From assembly GCF_002846555.1 (NCBI RefSeq), contig NZ_PJMS01000001.1:4758501-4822500 (forward strand): a stretch of 64,000 nt of DNA, written 5' to 3'. The stretch is from Aquimarina sp. MAR_2010_214. Its GTDB lineage: Bacteria; Bacteroidota; Bacteroidia; Flavobacteriales; Flavobacteriaceae. The notes beneath the pieces were generated by a model that ran no database searches, had not been told where the DNA came from, and saw only the letters and a list, made by a program, of their open reading frames with translations. The position numbers and the translations under genes are program-made. This document shows positions 33,772 to 43,005 of the stretch, piece by piece. The first letter of the stretch is position 1. Every line of letters begins with the position of its first letter.

Positions 33772-36684
33772 ATGAAAATTATTACGTTAACTCTCTTATA
33801 TAAGAGGATCATCACTCTTATTTATCTTTTTGCACTACTATTCTCATCAACTTGTGTTTATGGGTATTTTTCTCATAAAAACAAGCACCCTTCTTTGATT
33901 CTAAAAGACACTACAACCAATATTGAGTATGCAAATCGATTAAGTCTTTCCATAATCAAAATACAGGATGCTACAACTACTGGGATATGTTGTGATGGCA
34001 AGGCTAAAGCTGTCGCATCTGGCGGAAAACCAGGCTATACATACCAATGGAGTGCTTCTGCTAATAATCAAACCACTGCAACAGCAAATCTTCTTACCAA
34101 TCGCACACACAGTGTTACAGTAACTGATACTGATGGAAATCAAGCTACACAAAGTATTGTCATTAAATGTCTTAATACTTGTGATATCAAAACTACAAAT
34201 AAGGTAACCAATGTATCTTGCACTGGTGATGCCAAAGGATCCATTGACTTAACAGTTGAGAATGGAACTCCTCCATTTACTTTTGCCTGGAGCAATGGTT
34301 CTCCTGATGAAGACTTGAAGAATGTAATAGCCGGAACATACTCGGTAACAATTACTGATGCTACAAATTGTACTACCACAAGCTCAGCTACAATAACCGA
34401 ACCTAATGAAGCTGTAGCTGTTTCTATCGCCAAACGAACCCATATTAGCTGTAACGGTTTAGGTCAGATTACTATAGAAGGATCTGGAGGAACACCACCT
34501 TATTCATATTCTATCGATAATGGAGCTAATTATCAAACTAGTGAAACATTTCTAGATCTTGCGCAAGGAAATTATACGATAAAGATACGTGATGCTAATT
34601 GCTGCACCTCTATAGTTTGTACAGCAATTTTATTTAATTGTACCGATGCAGTAACAGATATCAATAACACCTTTATTAACACTCCCGTTTCTGGCAATGT
34701 ATTAACCAATGATGAAGACCTAGAAGGAGATACACAAACAGTAACGACAACTACCGTAACTACCTCAGAAGGGGTTATTGTTGATATAGAACCTAATACT
34801 GGAATCTATACATACACCCCTCCTACTGGGTTTACAGGAGAAGACACTTTCGAATACACTATTTGTGATAACGGCAACCCGGTTGCTTGTGACACGGCTA
34901 CTGTATACATCGAAGTGCTTCCTATCCGAGATCCTAAAAACGAGGCACCTATTGCAAATCCAGATACTGCGTTTACCGAAATAAATACTCCTGTAAACAG
35001 TAATGTATTGGTTAATGATTTCGATCCCGATGGAGACCCTATTACAGTAACAACAACTACAGTAACCACAACAGAAGGAGTTAGCGTAGCTATAGATTCC
35101 AACACTGGAGCATATAGTTATATCCCTCCTACCGGTTTTACTGGTGATGACACTTTCGAATATACCATATGTGATAATGGGAATCCTTCCTTATGCGACA
35201 CTACTATTGTTATAATTACGGTTATAAAAAATCAGAGCAATAGTACTTTTGCTAATGATGATGCGTATTTTACCGAATGCGAAAATATTCTAGGAAATGT
35301 GCTGGATAACGATTTTGATCCAGAAGGAGATACTCAAACCATAAATATAATTCCGGTAGATGATGTAGATAACGGAATTCTTACCCTTAACACTAATGGT
35401 TCCTTTACATACACTCCTAATTCTGGGTACACGGGTACAGATAGCTTTATTTATACGGTATGCGACAATAGCTCTCCAATTACTGCTTGTGATCAAGCCA
35501 CTGTATACATTACCATATCAACTACCACACCTCCTAACACAACTAATTGCAATGTAACAAATGAAAGCATCGAATGCAATGGAACAAATAATGAAACTAT
35601 AGCCAACATCTGGAATGCTGATAATATTGCAGAATTAGAATCCTGTGTTTCTGACACTTGTAATACAGATTTTACTGGTCAAATAACTTCAAATTATGAT
35701 TTTAATAATTTAGTAAGTTCCTGTGGCTTAGGAGGTAATATAGAGGTCATATACACTATTACAGATAAAAATGGAGACACAACGACTCTTACAGCAACTC
35801 TTACTTTGTATGATTCTACTCCTCCAGACCTAACAAGCTGTACAATTCCCGATTTAACCCTAGCATGCTCTACAACTAATATTGAAGAAATTGCCAGTCA
35901 ATGGAATGATGATAATATCACCAAATTAGAAACCTGTGCAACTGATAATTGTAATGTAAATACAACTGCATCAGTAACTTCGGATTACGACTTTGATAAT
36001 ATAACAGATAGAGTTTTGGTAGTAGAATATAACATTACAGATGATTGTAATAACACAACTACACTACAAGCAAAAATAACATTTGAAAACAATTCTGTAA
36101 TCGCAAATGACACCAGCTTATGTGCTCTGGATGAAATAGAATCACAAATTTTTGATTTGTTCGACCTACTAGAAGGCGACTATAGTACTGGTGGAATCTG
36201 GGAAGTTACATCTGGAAATACATCTGTAATTGATGATCATTTTTTTGATCCATTAAGCATCGAATTATTGGACAAAGATACCTCTGAAGAGATTGTATTT
36301 AGTTACACAGAAAACAACTTAGCTTGTCCAATATATCTTGAAACAACAATAGAAGTGCATAATAGATGTGCAGTATTCTCTTGTGGGGAAGATACTATCA
36401 AAATTTCAAAGGTAATTACACCAAATGGAGATTCGTACAATGAATATTTTGCAGTGAATGGTGTAGAAAACTGTGGTTATGTTGTAGATGTTAAAATTAT
36501 TAATCGTTGGGGGGCAATTATATACAAATCAAGTGACTATCAAAATGATTGGAATGGCACAGCACATCAATCATCTTTAGGGTCAGCAAATCAAGTACCT
36601 AGTGGTACATATTATTGTATTGTGACCATAAACAATAGTGGTTTAAAACCATTTAGCTCCCCATTATATATTGGCACAAAATAA
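33772..36684 (+). CDS. Large surface adhesin with CHU_C (type IX secretion, type B) sorting domain
   Basis: The 970-residue protein has an N-terminal hydrophobic export signal (residues about 12-32), three SprB-type repeat domains of about 70-80 residues (about 66-133, 145-211 and 218-290), three Ca-binding cadherin-like/Ig domains (about 295-383, 392-485 and 493-583) with acidic loops such as DFDPDGDP, two Cys-rich repeats (592-680 and 690-771), a spacer, and a C-terminal gliding-motility-type CHU_C domain from about residue 876 (ITPNGDSYNEYF, IINRWG). CHU_C domains direct proteins through the type IX system to the cell surface. SprF-like and OmpA genes follow. It is likely an adhesin. Confidence 0.93.
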   Translation: MKIITLTLLYKRIITLIYLFALLFSSTCVYGYFSHKNKHPSLILKDTTTNIEYANRLSLSIIKIQDATTTGICCDGKAKAVASGGKPGYTYQWSASANNQTTATANLLTNRTHSVTVTDTDGNQATQSIVIKCLNTCDIKTTNKVTNVSCTGDAKGSIDLTVENGTPPFTFAWSNGSPDEDLKNVIAGTYSVTITDATNCTTTSSATITEPNEAVAVSIAKRTHISCNGLGQITIEGSGGTPPYSYSIDNGANYQTSETFLDLAQGNYTIKIRDANCCTSIVCTAILFNCTDAVTDINNTFINTPVSGNVLTNDEDLEGDTQTVTTTTVTTSEGVIVDIEPNTGIYTYTPPTGFTGEDTFEYTICDNGNPVACDTATVYIEVLPIRDPKNEAPIANPDTAFTEINTPVNSNVLVNDFDPDGDPITVTTTTVTTTEGVSVAIDSNTGAYSYIPPTGFTGDDTFEYTICDNGNPSLCDTTIVIITVIKNQSNSTFANDDAYFTECENILGNVLDNDFDPEGDTQTINIIPVDDVDNGILTLNTNGSFTYTPNSGYTGTDSFIYTVCDNSSPITACDQATVYITISTTTPPNTTNCNVTNESIECNGTNNETIANIWNADNIAELESCVSDTCNTDFTGQITSNYDFNNLVSSCGLGGNIEVIYTITDKNGDTTTLTATLTLYDSTPPDLTSCTIPDLTLACSTTNIEEIASQWNDDNITKLETCATDNCNVNTTASVTSDYDFDNITDRVLVVEYNITDDCNNTTTLQAKITFENNSVIANDTSLCALDEIESQIFDLFDLLEGDYSTGGIWEVTSGNTSVIDDHFFDPLSIELLDKDTSEEIVFSYTENNLACPIYLETTIEVHNRCAVFSCGEDTIKISKVITPNGDSYNEYFAVNGVENCGYVVDVKIINRWGAIIYKSSDYQNDWNGTAHQSSLGSANQVPSGTYYCIVTINNSGLKPFSSPLYIGTK
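34654..35520 (+). repeat. Tandem cadherin-like domain repeats in the adhesin gene
   Basis: Three consecutive units of roughly 270-290 bp encode similar domains. The first two are closest: each has TVTTTTVTT and TFEYTICDNGNP in the protein, which points to duplication within the gene. Confidence 0.75.
35545..36084 (+). repeat. Two Cys-rich repeats in the adhesin gene
   Basis: Two units of about 80-90 codons share the pattern of a Cys pair, a helix with NADNIAELESC or NDDNITKLETC, and SNYDF/SDYDF. They appear to be a diverged duplication. Confidence 0.65.
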
Positions 36685-36694
36685 AAAATAATTA

Positions 36695-37636
36695 ATGGGC
36701 ATCGCAAAAAACAAAATAGGAGTATTATTAATACTATGCATTAGCGCTATCGGATATACACAACAGTTACCGCAGTTTACGCAATATATGTTTAATACCA
36801 TATCCATAAATCCGGCTTATGCAGGCAGTAGAGAGACATTAAGTATCGTAGGTTTGCACAGAAGTCAATGGACAGGAATACAAGGTGGCCCTGAAACCCA
36901 GACACTATCTGCTCATTCTCCATTACGAAACGAAAAAATAGGAGTTGGATTATCTGTAATACGAGATACTCCTGGGTTTGAAAACTACCTATATATTTAT
37001 GGTGATTTCTCATATTCTATTAATATTACAGATAATTCGAAATTAGCTTTTGGATTCAAGGCTGGAGCTACTAATTACAATTTAGATCAGGAATTTTTAA
37101 ATGATCCTGAGGTAACAGAAGATCCTTTCTTTGGAAATTACGCTAACCGTTGGAATCCTAATATTGGTGCAGGGCTATATCTGCACTCAGACAAATGGTA
37201 TCTCGGGCTATCATCACCAAGAATATTAAACACCGATAATAATCGTACCGCTGAAACATCTACGGTAGAATATGTAGCACTAGAACGTGTTAGTTATTAT
37301 TTAACAGGAGGATATGTATTTGATCTTACTACAAACACAAAATTAAAACCATCAGCTCTTTTTAAAGCAACAAATGGAGCCCCAGTTTCTGTTGATTTAA
37401 ATGCGAATTTCCTATTCTATGAAAAATTTTGGCTCGGAGGCTCATACAGATATAATGAATACACCGCTTCAATAGGAGCTTTAGCCGATTTTCAAGTAAC
37501 AAAACAAATTAGAATCGGCTATGCCTATGAGCATTTTATTTCAGACATAAGACCATATATAGGTGGTACTCATGAATTTTTACTGATGTATGAACTGTTT
37601 AATGAAAAGCGCGTTAGATCTCCAAGATACTTTTAA
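36695..37636 (+). CDS. PorP/SprF-family type IX secretion outer-membrane protein
   Basis: The 313-residue protein begins with a Sec signal (LLILCISAIGYT, then QQLPQFTQYMFN). QFTQYMFNTISINPAYAGSR is the hallmark N-terminus of PorP/SprF. The remainder is a beta barrel of alternating strands ending near the C-terminus in EFLLMYEL. Such proteins are co-encoded with, and needed for surface attachment of, SprB-like adhesins. It starts 10 bp after the adhesin stop and precedes OmpA by 10 bp, forming a three-gene operon. Confidence 0.95.
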   Translation: MGIAKNKIGVLLILCISAIGYTQQLPQFTQYMFNTISINPAYAGSRETLSIVGLHRSQWTGIQGGPETQTLSAHSPLRNEKIGVGLSVIRDTPGFENYLYIYGDFSYSINITDNSKLAFGFKAGATNYNLDQEFLNDPEVTEDPFFGNYANRWNPNIGAGLYLHSDKWYLGLSSPRILNTDNNRTAETSTVEYVALERVSYYLTGGYVFDLTTNTKLKPSALFKATNGAPVSVDLNANFLFYEKFWLGGSYRYNEYTASIGALADFQVTKQIRIGYAYEHFISDIRPYIGGTHEFLLMYELFNEKRVRSPRYF

Positions 37637-37646
37637 TATTATACGC

Positions 37647-39596
37647 ATGAAAAATAGAATATTTCTAATTTTAGCATTACTGTTTAGCACCTTTATTCAT
37701 GCTCAAAAAATAAAGGTAGCAGATAAATATTTTAGAGATTTCGCATATTTAAAAGCCGTAGAACTATATAAAGAAGCATTAAAAAAAGAAGATAGTAGCG
37801 AACACATCCTATCTAGAATTGGAGATTGTTATTATAACAATTCTAACTCAAAACAAGCATATTTTTGGTACAACAAAGCAGTTAACAAGTACAATAAAAT
37901 ACACCCTCAATATATCTATAAGTATATACAAACTTTACGAAGTTTGGGCAAATACAATGAAGCTAACCTCTGGCTTAAAAAGTTTAAAAAGCTTCAACAA
38001 AACGGTAAGTACACTAAAAAATTTAAAAGTATAAGTCTTGAAAAATTTCAAGAATTATCTACCCCAAAAGATATTCATGTTCGGGTAATCAACTTAAACT
38101 CCAATAGCAAATATTCAGATTTCGGTGGGTATGAACAAAATGGAAATTTATATTTTTCATCTTCTCGAGCAGATGATAATACTAAAGGCAAAAAGAAAAT
38201 TTATAAATGGAATGGAGAGCCTTATTTAAATATCTACCAATCTACAATTGATCGAATTGATTCGACCATTGTAGTAAATGACATTGCTCCCATTTCTTCA
38301 GACATAGTAAATTTAAAGAATGAACATGAAGGCACATTAACAATCACTAAGGATGGAAAAACACTCTTTTTTACCAGAAACAATATTAATAAAAGAAAAA
38401 GAACATCTTATGACAAAGAAGGCAATTCTAATCTAAAACTATATAGAGCTAAGTTTAAAGGTAACCAATGGACAGCCGTTGAAGAACTACCATTTAATGA
38501 TAAAACTTTCTCTACAGGACATCCAACGTTAAGCCCAGATGAAAAAACCTTATATTTTGTATCAGACAGAAAAGGAGGATATGGGCAATCAGACATATAT
38601 AAAGTAGCTATTAACGATGATGATTCTTTTGGAGTTGTAAAAAACTTAGGTGATAAAATTAATACCGAAGGCCGAGAAGTATTTCCTTTTGTAGCAAAAG
38701 ACTCTACACTATATTTCTCATCAGACAGTCATATAAACCTTGGTTTTTTAGATATTTACAAATCTAACATACTTAAAAAAAGGGTTGATGAGGATATAGA
38801 GATTAAGAACCTTGGAGCTCCTTATAATAGTGGTTATGATGATTTTGCTTTCTCATTAAACTCAAATGGTGATTCTGGATATTTCTCATCTAATAGAACT
38901 GAAGGTAAGGGAAGCGATGACATATATGCTTTTGACAAGTATGAATGTAAACAAGTTTTAACCGGCATAACATACGATAAACTTACCTTAAAATCACTTG
39001 CTGATGTTACTGTCAAAATTATTGATGAAACGGGTAAAATTATCAGCACCACCCTATCAGATAACAACGGCAACTACGTTTTTGAAGAAATATCATGTAG
39101 AAAAACATATTCTATCCTTGCTACCAAAGCAAATTACAGACCTGATTCAAAACAATTTTCAACAACTACAACTAATGGAAACAAGGTCAAATTAGATTTA
39201 TACCTAACTCCACTAATTATAAAGAAAGAAATTGTAGTTAACCCTATTTTCTTTGATTTTGACAAATATGATATTCGTGCAGATGCAGCATATGAATTAG
39301 AGAATATTGTTAATGTAATGCGAGAAAACCCTAAAATGATTATAAAGATTGAGTCTCATACAGATAATAGAGGAAGTGCAAAATATAACATGAAACTTTC
39401 TTATAGACGAGCTAATGCTACCAGAGATTATATTTTATCCAGAGGAATTGCTAAAGAAAGGATTCCAAGTGCAAAAGGGTATGGAGAATCTCAACTATTA
39501 AACAAGTGCGGCATAAACAACAAACCTCCCTGTACCGAAAAAGAACACGATGAAAACAGACGTTCAGCTTTTTTAATACTCAATGACTATAAATAA
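37647..39596 (+). CDS. OmpA-family outer-membrane protein with TPR and beta-propeller repeats
   Basis: The ATG at 37647 (MKNRIFLILALLFSTFIHA signal, 649 residues) is preferred over 37590, which lies inside the SprF-like gene. N-terminal TPR-like helices (about 25-150) are followed by PD40-type propeller repeats (for example LSPDEKTLYFVSDRKGG), a carboxypeptidase-regulatory-like beta domain (about 440-520) and a C-terminal OmpA peptidoglycan-binding domain (from about 535, IFFDFDKYDIR to the SHTDNRGSAKYN motif). It matches the OmpA partner genes found after sprF in gliding bacteria, linking the adhesin complex to the cell wall. Confidence 0.95.
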   Translation: MKNRIFLILALLFSTFIHAQKIKVADKYFRDFAYLKAVELYKEALKKEDSSEHILSRIGDCYYNNSNSKQAYFWYNKAVNKYNKIHPQYIYKYIQTLRSLGKYNEANLWLKKFKKLQQNGKYTKKFKSISLEKFQELSTPKDIHVRVINLNSNSKYSDFGGYEQNGNLYFSSSRADDNTKGKKKIYKWNGEPYLNIYQSTIDRIDSTIVVNDIAPISSDIVNLKNEHEGTLTITKDGKTLFFTRNNINKRKRTSYDKEGNSNLKLYRAKFKGNQWTAVEELPFNDKTFSTGHPTLSPDEKTLYFVSDRKGGYGQSDIYKVAINDDDSFGVVKNLGDKINTEGREVFPFVAKDSTLYFSSDSHINLGFLDIYKSNILKKRVDEDIEIKNLGAPYNSGYDDFAFSLNSNGDSGYFSSNRTEGKGSDDIYAFDKYECKQVLTGITYDKLTLKSLADVTVKIIDETGKIISTTLSDNNGNYVFEEISCRKTYSILATKANYRPDSKQFSTTTTNGNKVKLDLYLTPLIIKKEIVVNPIFFDFDKYDIRADAAYELENIVNVMRENPKMIIKIESHTDNRGSAKYNMKLSYRRANATRDYILSRGIAKERIPSAKGYGESQLLNKCGINNKPPCTEKEHDENRRSAFLILNDYK

Positions 39597-39628
39597 TTAA
39601 CACACATCTTGAAGTAATTAGAAAAGTA

Positions 39629-40123
39629 CTACTTTTTGATAAAAATATTAGTGCAGTACATCACTCCATCTTCATTTTGTTCTATAGAAATATCAAAAGC
39701 CGTAAAATCTCCTTCTATGGTACTTCTATGGCTATCACTTTTTATCCACGCATTAACAATAGATTCTGCCGAGGAATACCCATATCCTACATTTTCGGCT
39801 ACTTTACTCGCTCCTGCGTTAGTAACAAGGTATGATTTACGCTCATAAAAATAATCGTGAGATATGTTATTTTGCTTAATCATATAATCGGTATGCCTAT
39901 ATGCTTGTGATTTTATAACATCCAAAGGTGTAAGAGCATTTAATTCTTTGGAAATCCTATAGTTGTTTATAAGATCCAAAATTTCAATTTCAATTGATTT
40001 TACTTCGGGGACAATAAATTCTTTATTAGAAGACCCTAAATCTTCTTCAACATTTTCTGCAGAACACGAATATAACAACATTGCCATACAAGCAATATAG
40101 ATTACTTTAACAGGTGATTTCAT
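39629..40123 (-). CDS. CAP-domain (SCP-like) lipoprotein
   Basis: The 164-residue lipoprotein has the lipobox LLYSC (Cys20) and a short acidic spacer. The CAP/SCP domain covers about residues 45-164. The cavity residues of the family are present: His in NISHDYF, Glu in AENVGYG and His in SDSHRST. Bacterial CAP domains are extracellular and of varied function, with no catalytic role proven for most. It ends about 30 bp from the converging OmpA gene. Confidence 0.88.
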   Translation of the reverse strand: MKSPVKVIYIACMAMLLYSCSAENVEEDLGSSNKEFIVPEVKSIEIEILDLINNYRISKELNALTPLDVIKSQAYRHTDYMIKQNNISHDYFYERKSYLVTNAGASKVAENVGYGYSSAESIVNAWIKSDSHRSTIEGDFTAFDISIEQNEDGVMYCTNIFIKK

Positions 40124-40348
40124 AATTTGGGGGCGTAGGTTTTGGGGCTACCGATACAAGCTACAAAATAAAAGAAGACAAACTATGGCCAGAGTGTTAA
40201 AATCGACAAAAAACACCCTTTAAACGTCTTATATTGCAAATAATCGATAAAATACATAGTTTTAGCACTTTAAGGCTTGTTTTTTAGAGACTCGATCAAA
40301 GCGTATAACAATCTACTTATTTATGGTAGATTCACAACTTTTCCCTAT

Positions 40349-42013
40349 CTAATTTAAGGCTGAATTTAATAACGATTTTGCATGGGTTAATGCCGAATCA
40401 GAAATATTTTTACCACCTATCATTTCGGCGATTTCCTTAATTCGTTCTTCCTCGCTTAACAATTTAAGCTGAGTAATAGTAGTATTTTGTATATCTTCTT
40501 TGTAGACTTTATAATGGTTTTGGCCATTAGCAGCAATCTGTGGCAAGTGTGTAATGCTAAAAACCTGTAGGTTTTTACTCATATTCATCATTAAATCTGC
40601 CATTTTATGAGCAACTTCACCGGATACACCAGTATCTATTTCATCAAAAATTATTGTTGGTAATTGCGTATATCTTGATAGAATAGATTTAATAGCAATC
40701 ATAATTCTTGATAGTTCTCCTCCTGAAGCTACTTTTTTAAGCTGTCCAAACGCTCCTCCTTTATTGGCAGAGAATAAAAATGTTAGTACTTCTTTTCCAT
40801 TAGACAAATACTTATTCTGTAGCTCTAAAGAAGCTTGAAATGCAGCATTTGGCATCCCTAACGCTTTAAGAATTTCTTCTAGCTCCTTTATCAGTAAAGG
40901 AAGCGCTTTATTTCGTTTCTTATGAATCTTTCCTGCAACCTCATCTAATTGAGATTGAATAGTAATTATTTCTTTTTTAAGTCTCTCTATATCTTCGGAA
41001 AGAGATTCTGTTTTAGAAACTTTTTCTCGCAGCGCATCTGCTATTACAATTAATTCTTTTATATCTGATACGGCATGTTTTACTTGCAGATTATGTAATA
41101 ATTGTAAACGTTGACTAATTTGCTCTAGTCGCACAGGGTCTGCCTCCAGCTTTTCTAATTCATCAAGCAATGAACTGCTTATATCATCTAATTCTATATA
41201 AACACTTTGGATTCTTTTAGAAAGCTCTTGCAAAGGTCCAGAATACGATTCTATCTTCGTGAGGTTATTTTTAATTGTATTTAATTGATCAGACACCCCA
41301 ACCTCTTCTGAAGACATTATAGCAGCAGATCCTGATAATCGTTCCTGAATTTCTTCTATATTATTAAGCTGATCGTATTGTTCTTCTAGCTCTTGTAGTT
41401 CACCAGGTTTAAGCTTTGCTTCTTCCAATTCACTTAAAAGAAAAGCATTGTAGTCATATTCTTTTGTGAAATTTTCCTGATCTGTTATAAGAACACCTAC
41501 TTCTTTTTCTTTTTCTTTTAAGAGCTCAAGACCCCGTCTATAAGATTTTATTTCGCGATCTGCATCAGCCAATGCATCTAATACCTCAAACTGAAAATCA
41601 TTTGTAGTTACTTCTAATGTCTGATGTTGACTATGAATATCTATTAATCTACTTCCCAGAGATGCCAATGACTGCAAAGTGACAGGAGTATCATTAATAA
41701 AAGCTCTGGATTTACCAGATGGTAGAATCTCACGTCTGATTATAGTTTGATCTTCATAATCCAGTGCTGCTTCTTCAAAAAAAGAAGCAAGCCCGTATTT
41801 CTTTACATCAAAAACTCCTTCTATGACACATTTTTGAGAGTTATCTTTAACACTGCTAAGATCTGCTCTTTTTCCTAATAGCAGTCCCAAAGCACCAAGC
41901 AATAAAGATTTACCCGCTCCAGTTTCTCCTGTAATCGTTATTAAACCAGAATCAAAAGCTACTTGTAGCTCTTCTATTAAGGCGAAGTTTTTTATAGAAA
42001 GACCTTTTAGCAA
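40349..42013 (-). CDS. recN: DNA repair protein RecN
   Basis: RecN is an SMC-like ATPase that gathers DNA ends for double-strand break repair. The 554-residue protein has the N-terminal P-loop GETGAGKS (residues 29-36), a long coiled coil (about 150-380) and the C-terminal ABC signature/Walker B region (VASGGELSRIM, TIIFDEIDTGVSG). The start is TTG at 42013 (LKGLSIKNFALIEEL follows) because the next Met is too far in. It ends the bamD-rpoZ-coaBC-porD group with a 107-bp gap before it, so it may also have its own promoter. Confidence 0.96.
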   Translation of the reverse strand: MLKGLSIKNFALIEELQVAFDSGLITITGETGAGKSLLLGALGLLLGKRADLSSVKDNSQKCVIEGVFDVKKYGLASFFEEAALDYEDQTIIRREILPSGKSRAFINDTPVTLQSLASLGSRLIDIHSQHQTLEVTTNDFQFEVLDALADADREIKSYRRGLELLKEKEKEVGVLITDQENFTKEYDYNAFLLSELEEAKLKPGELQELEEQYDQLNNIEEIQERLSGSAAIMSSEEVGVSDQLNTIKNNLTKIESYSGPLQELSKRIQSVYIELDDISSSLLDELEKLEADPVRLEQISQRLQLLHNLQVKHAVSDIKELIVIADALREKVSKTESLSEDIERLKKEIITIQSQLDEVAGKIHKKRNKALPLLIKELEEILKALGMPNAAFQASLELQNKYLSNGKEVLTFLFSANKGGAFGQLKKVASGGELSRIMIAIKSILSRYTQLPTIIFDEIDTGVSGEVAHKMADLMMNMSKNLQVFSITHLPQIAANGQNHYKVYKEDIQNTTITQLKLLSEEERIKEIAEMIGGKNISDSALTHAKSLLNSALN

Positions 42014-42120
42014 AGGATAGAAAAGTTTTTGTTGTTTTTAAAAAAGTAAAGATACTATTTACAATAATTAAAAATAGTATTTAAATTTTTAATTATACTT
42101 ATTTCAAAATAAAGTGCTTT

Positions 42121-43005
42121 TTAAAACTTTATAGTTTTCCAGTTTTCCGAATATGTAGGTGCTACTTTATTAAGAATTTCAACGGTTTCAGCAATGTTAA
42201 CTGAAGGTCCTCCGGAAAGAACACTTGAAATCTCATCTGCTTTGGCATCAAAAAACACTCTCATTATATAAGAATTAGGTCTGGTATTGTGCATTTCTTC
42301 AAGGGCTTTCATAGATTCAGCAATCGTTTCTTTCCCTTGTTTTATATTATTATACATAACATCTAACCCATCTCTATGATAGGTATACATCGTTTTTCTA
42401 TACCCTTCATATGTTCCAGAAAGAAGATCATCATTAAGTCTAAACCTATTAGGATTTTGTTCTCTGGCCCAACCAAGTGTATTACCACCCTGAGCATTAC
42501 TAACAATATTTTTAGCCTCCTGATAATAGCTTGTTCCACTATTTAACTCAAAAGTATCTGCATCTACACCCAAAATGGTGTACAAATAAAATGCAACTAC
42601 AGAGATCAAATTCGATTCAAAACTATTTGGGTTATAATTTAAAGGTTGAAATTCTAAGTAATTAAAATTAAACTGCTTATCATTTATATTAAAGATTGTA
42701 GTATTATAACTAGATCCATACACCGGACGAGATGCCTGTACTTGCACAGTAGCAGAAAAAAGATCATTATCATAACTACTTATAGTAATAAAGAAGCTAC
42801 AATTAATTCTTTCTTCTGTTCGGTAGTCTACAGAAGTCCACTTTGAGTTATTAATAAATTCGGTTAATGAACGTTCTAAGGTTTTAAAAACTTGTAAATT
42901 GGGATTACCCGTTTGCTCAGCATTAACAGCTACGGTAGCATTAAATTCCTGAGCATTAACTCCTACGTTAACTATAAATACGATAACAAGTAACAACCTA
43001 TTCAT
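42121..43005 (-). CDS. porD: Type IX secretion-associated protein PorD (DUF4835)
   Basis: The 294-residue protein has a Sec signal (MNRLLLVIVFIVNVGVNA, then QEFNATV) and matches the PorD/DUF4835 family: LNYLEFQPL-type, ILGVDADTFELNSGTSYYQEA and NWKTIKF at the C-terminus. PorD is reported to be needed for type IX secretion and gliding in Bacteroidota, but its exact role is not settled. It overlaps coaBC by 8 bp, as is usual for this gene order. Confidence 0.9.
   Translation of the reverse strand: MNRLLLVIVFIVNVGVNAQEFNATVAVNAEQTGNPNLQVFKTLERSLTEFINNSKWTSVDYRTEERINCSFFITISSYDNDLFSATVQVQASRPVYGSSYNTTIFNINDKQFNFNYLEFQPLNYNPNSFESNLISVVAFYLYTILGVDADTFELNSGTSYYQEAKNIVSNAQGGNTLGWAREQNPNRFRLNDDLLSGTYEGYRKTMYTYHRDGLDVMYNNIKQGKETIAESMKALEEMHNTRPNSYIMRVFFDAKADEISSVLSGGPSVNIAETVEILNKVAPTYSENWKTIKF

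Noticed and set aside
37590..37646. Longer OmpA-family start inside the SprF-like gene
   Set aside because: The ATG at 37647 gives a clean signal peptide; the extension overlaps coding sequence.
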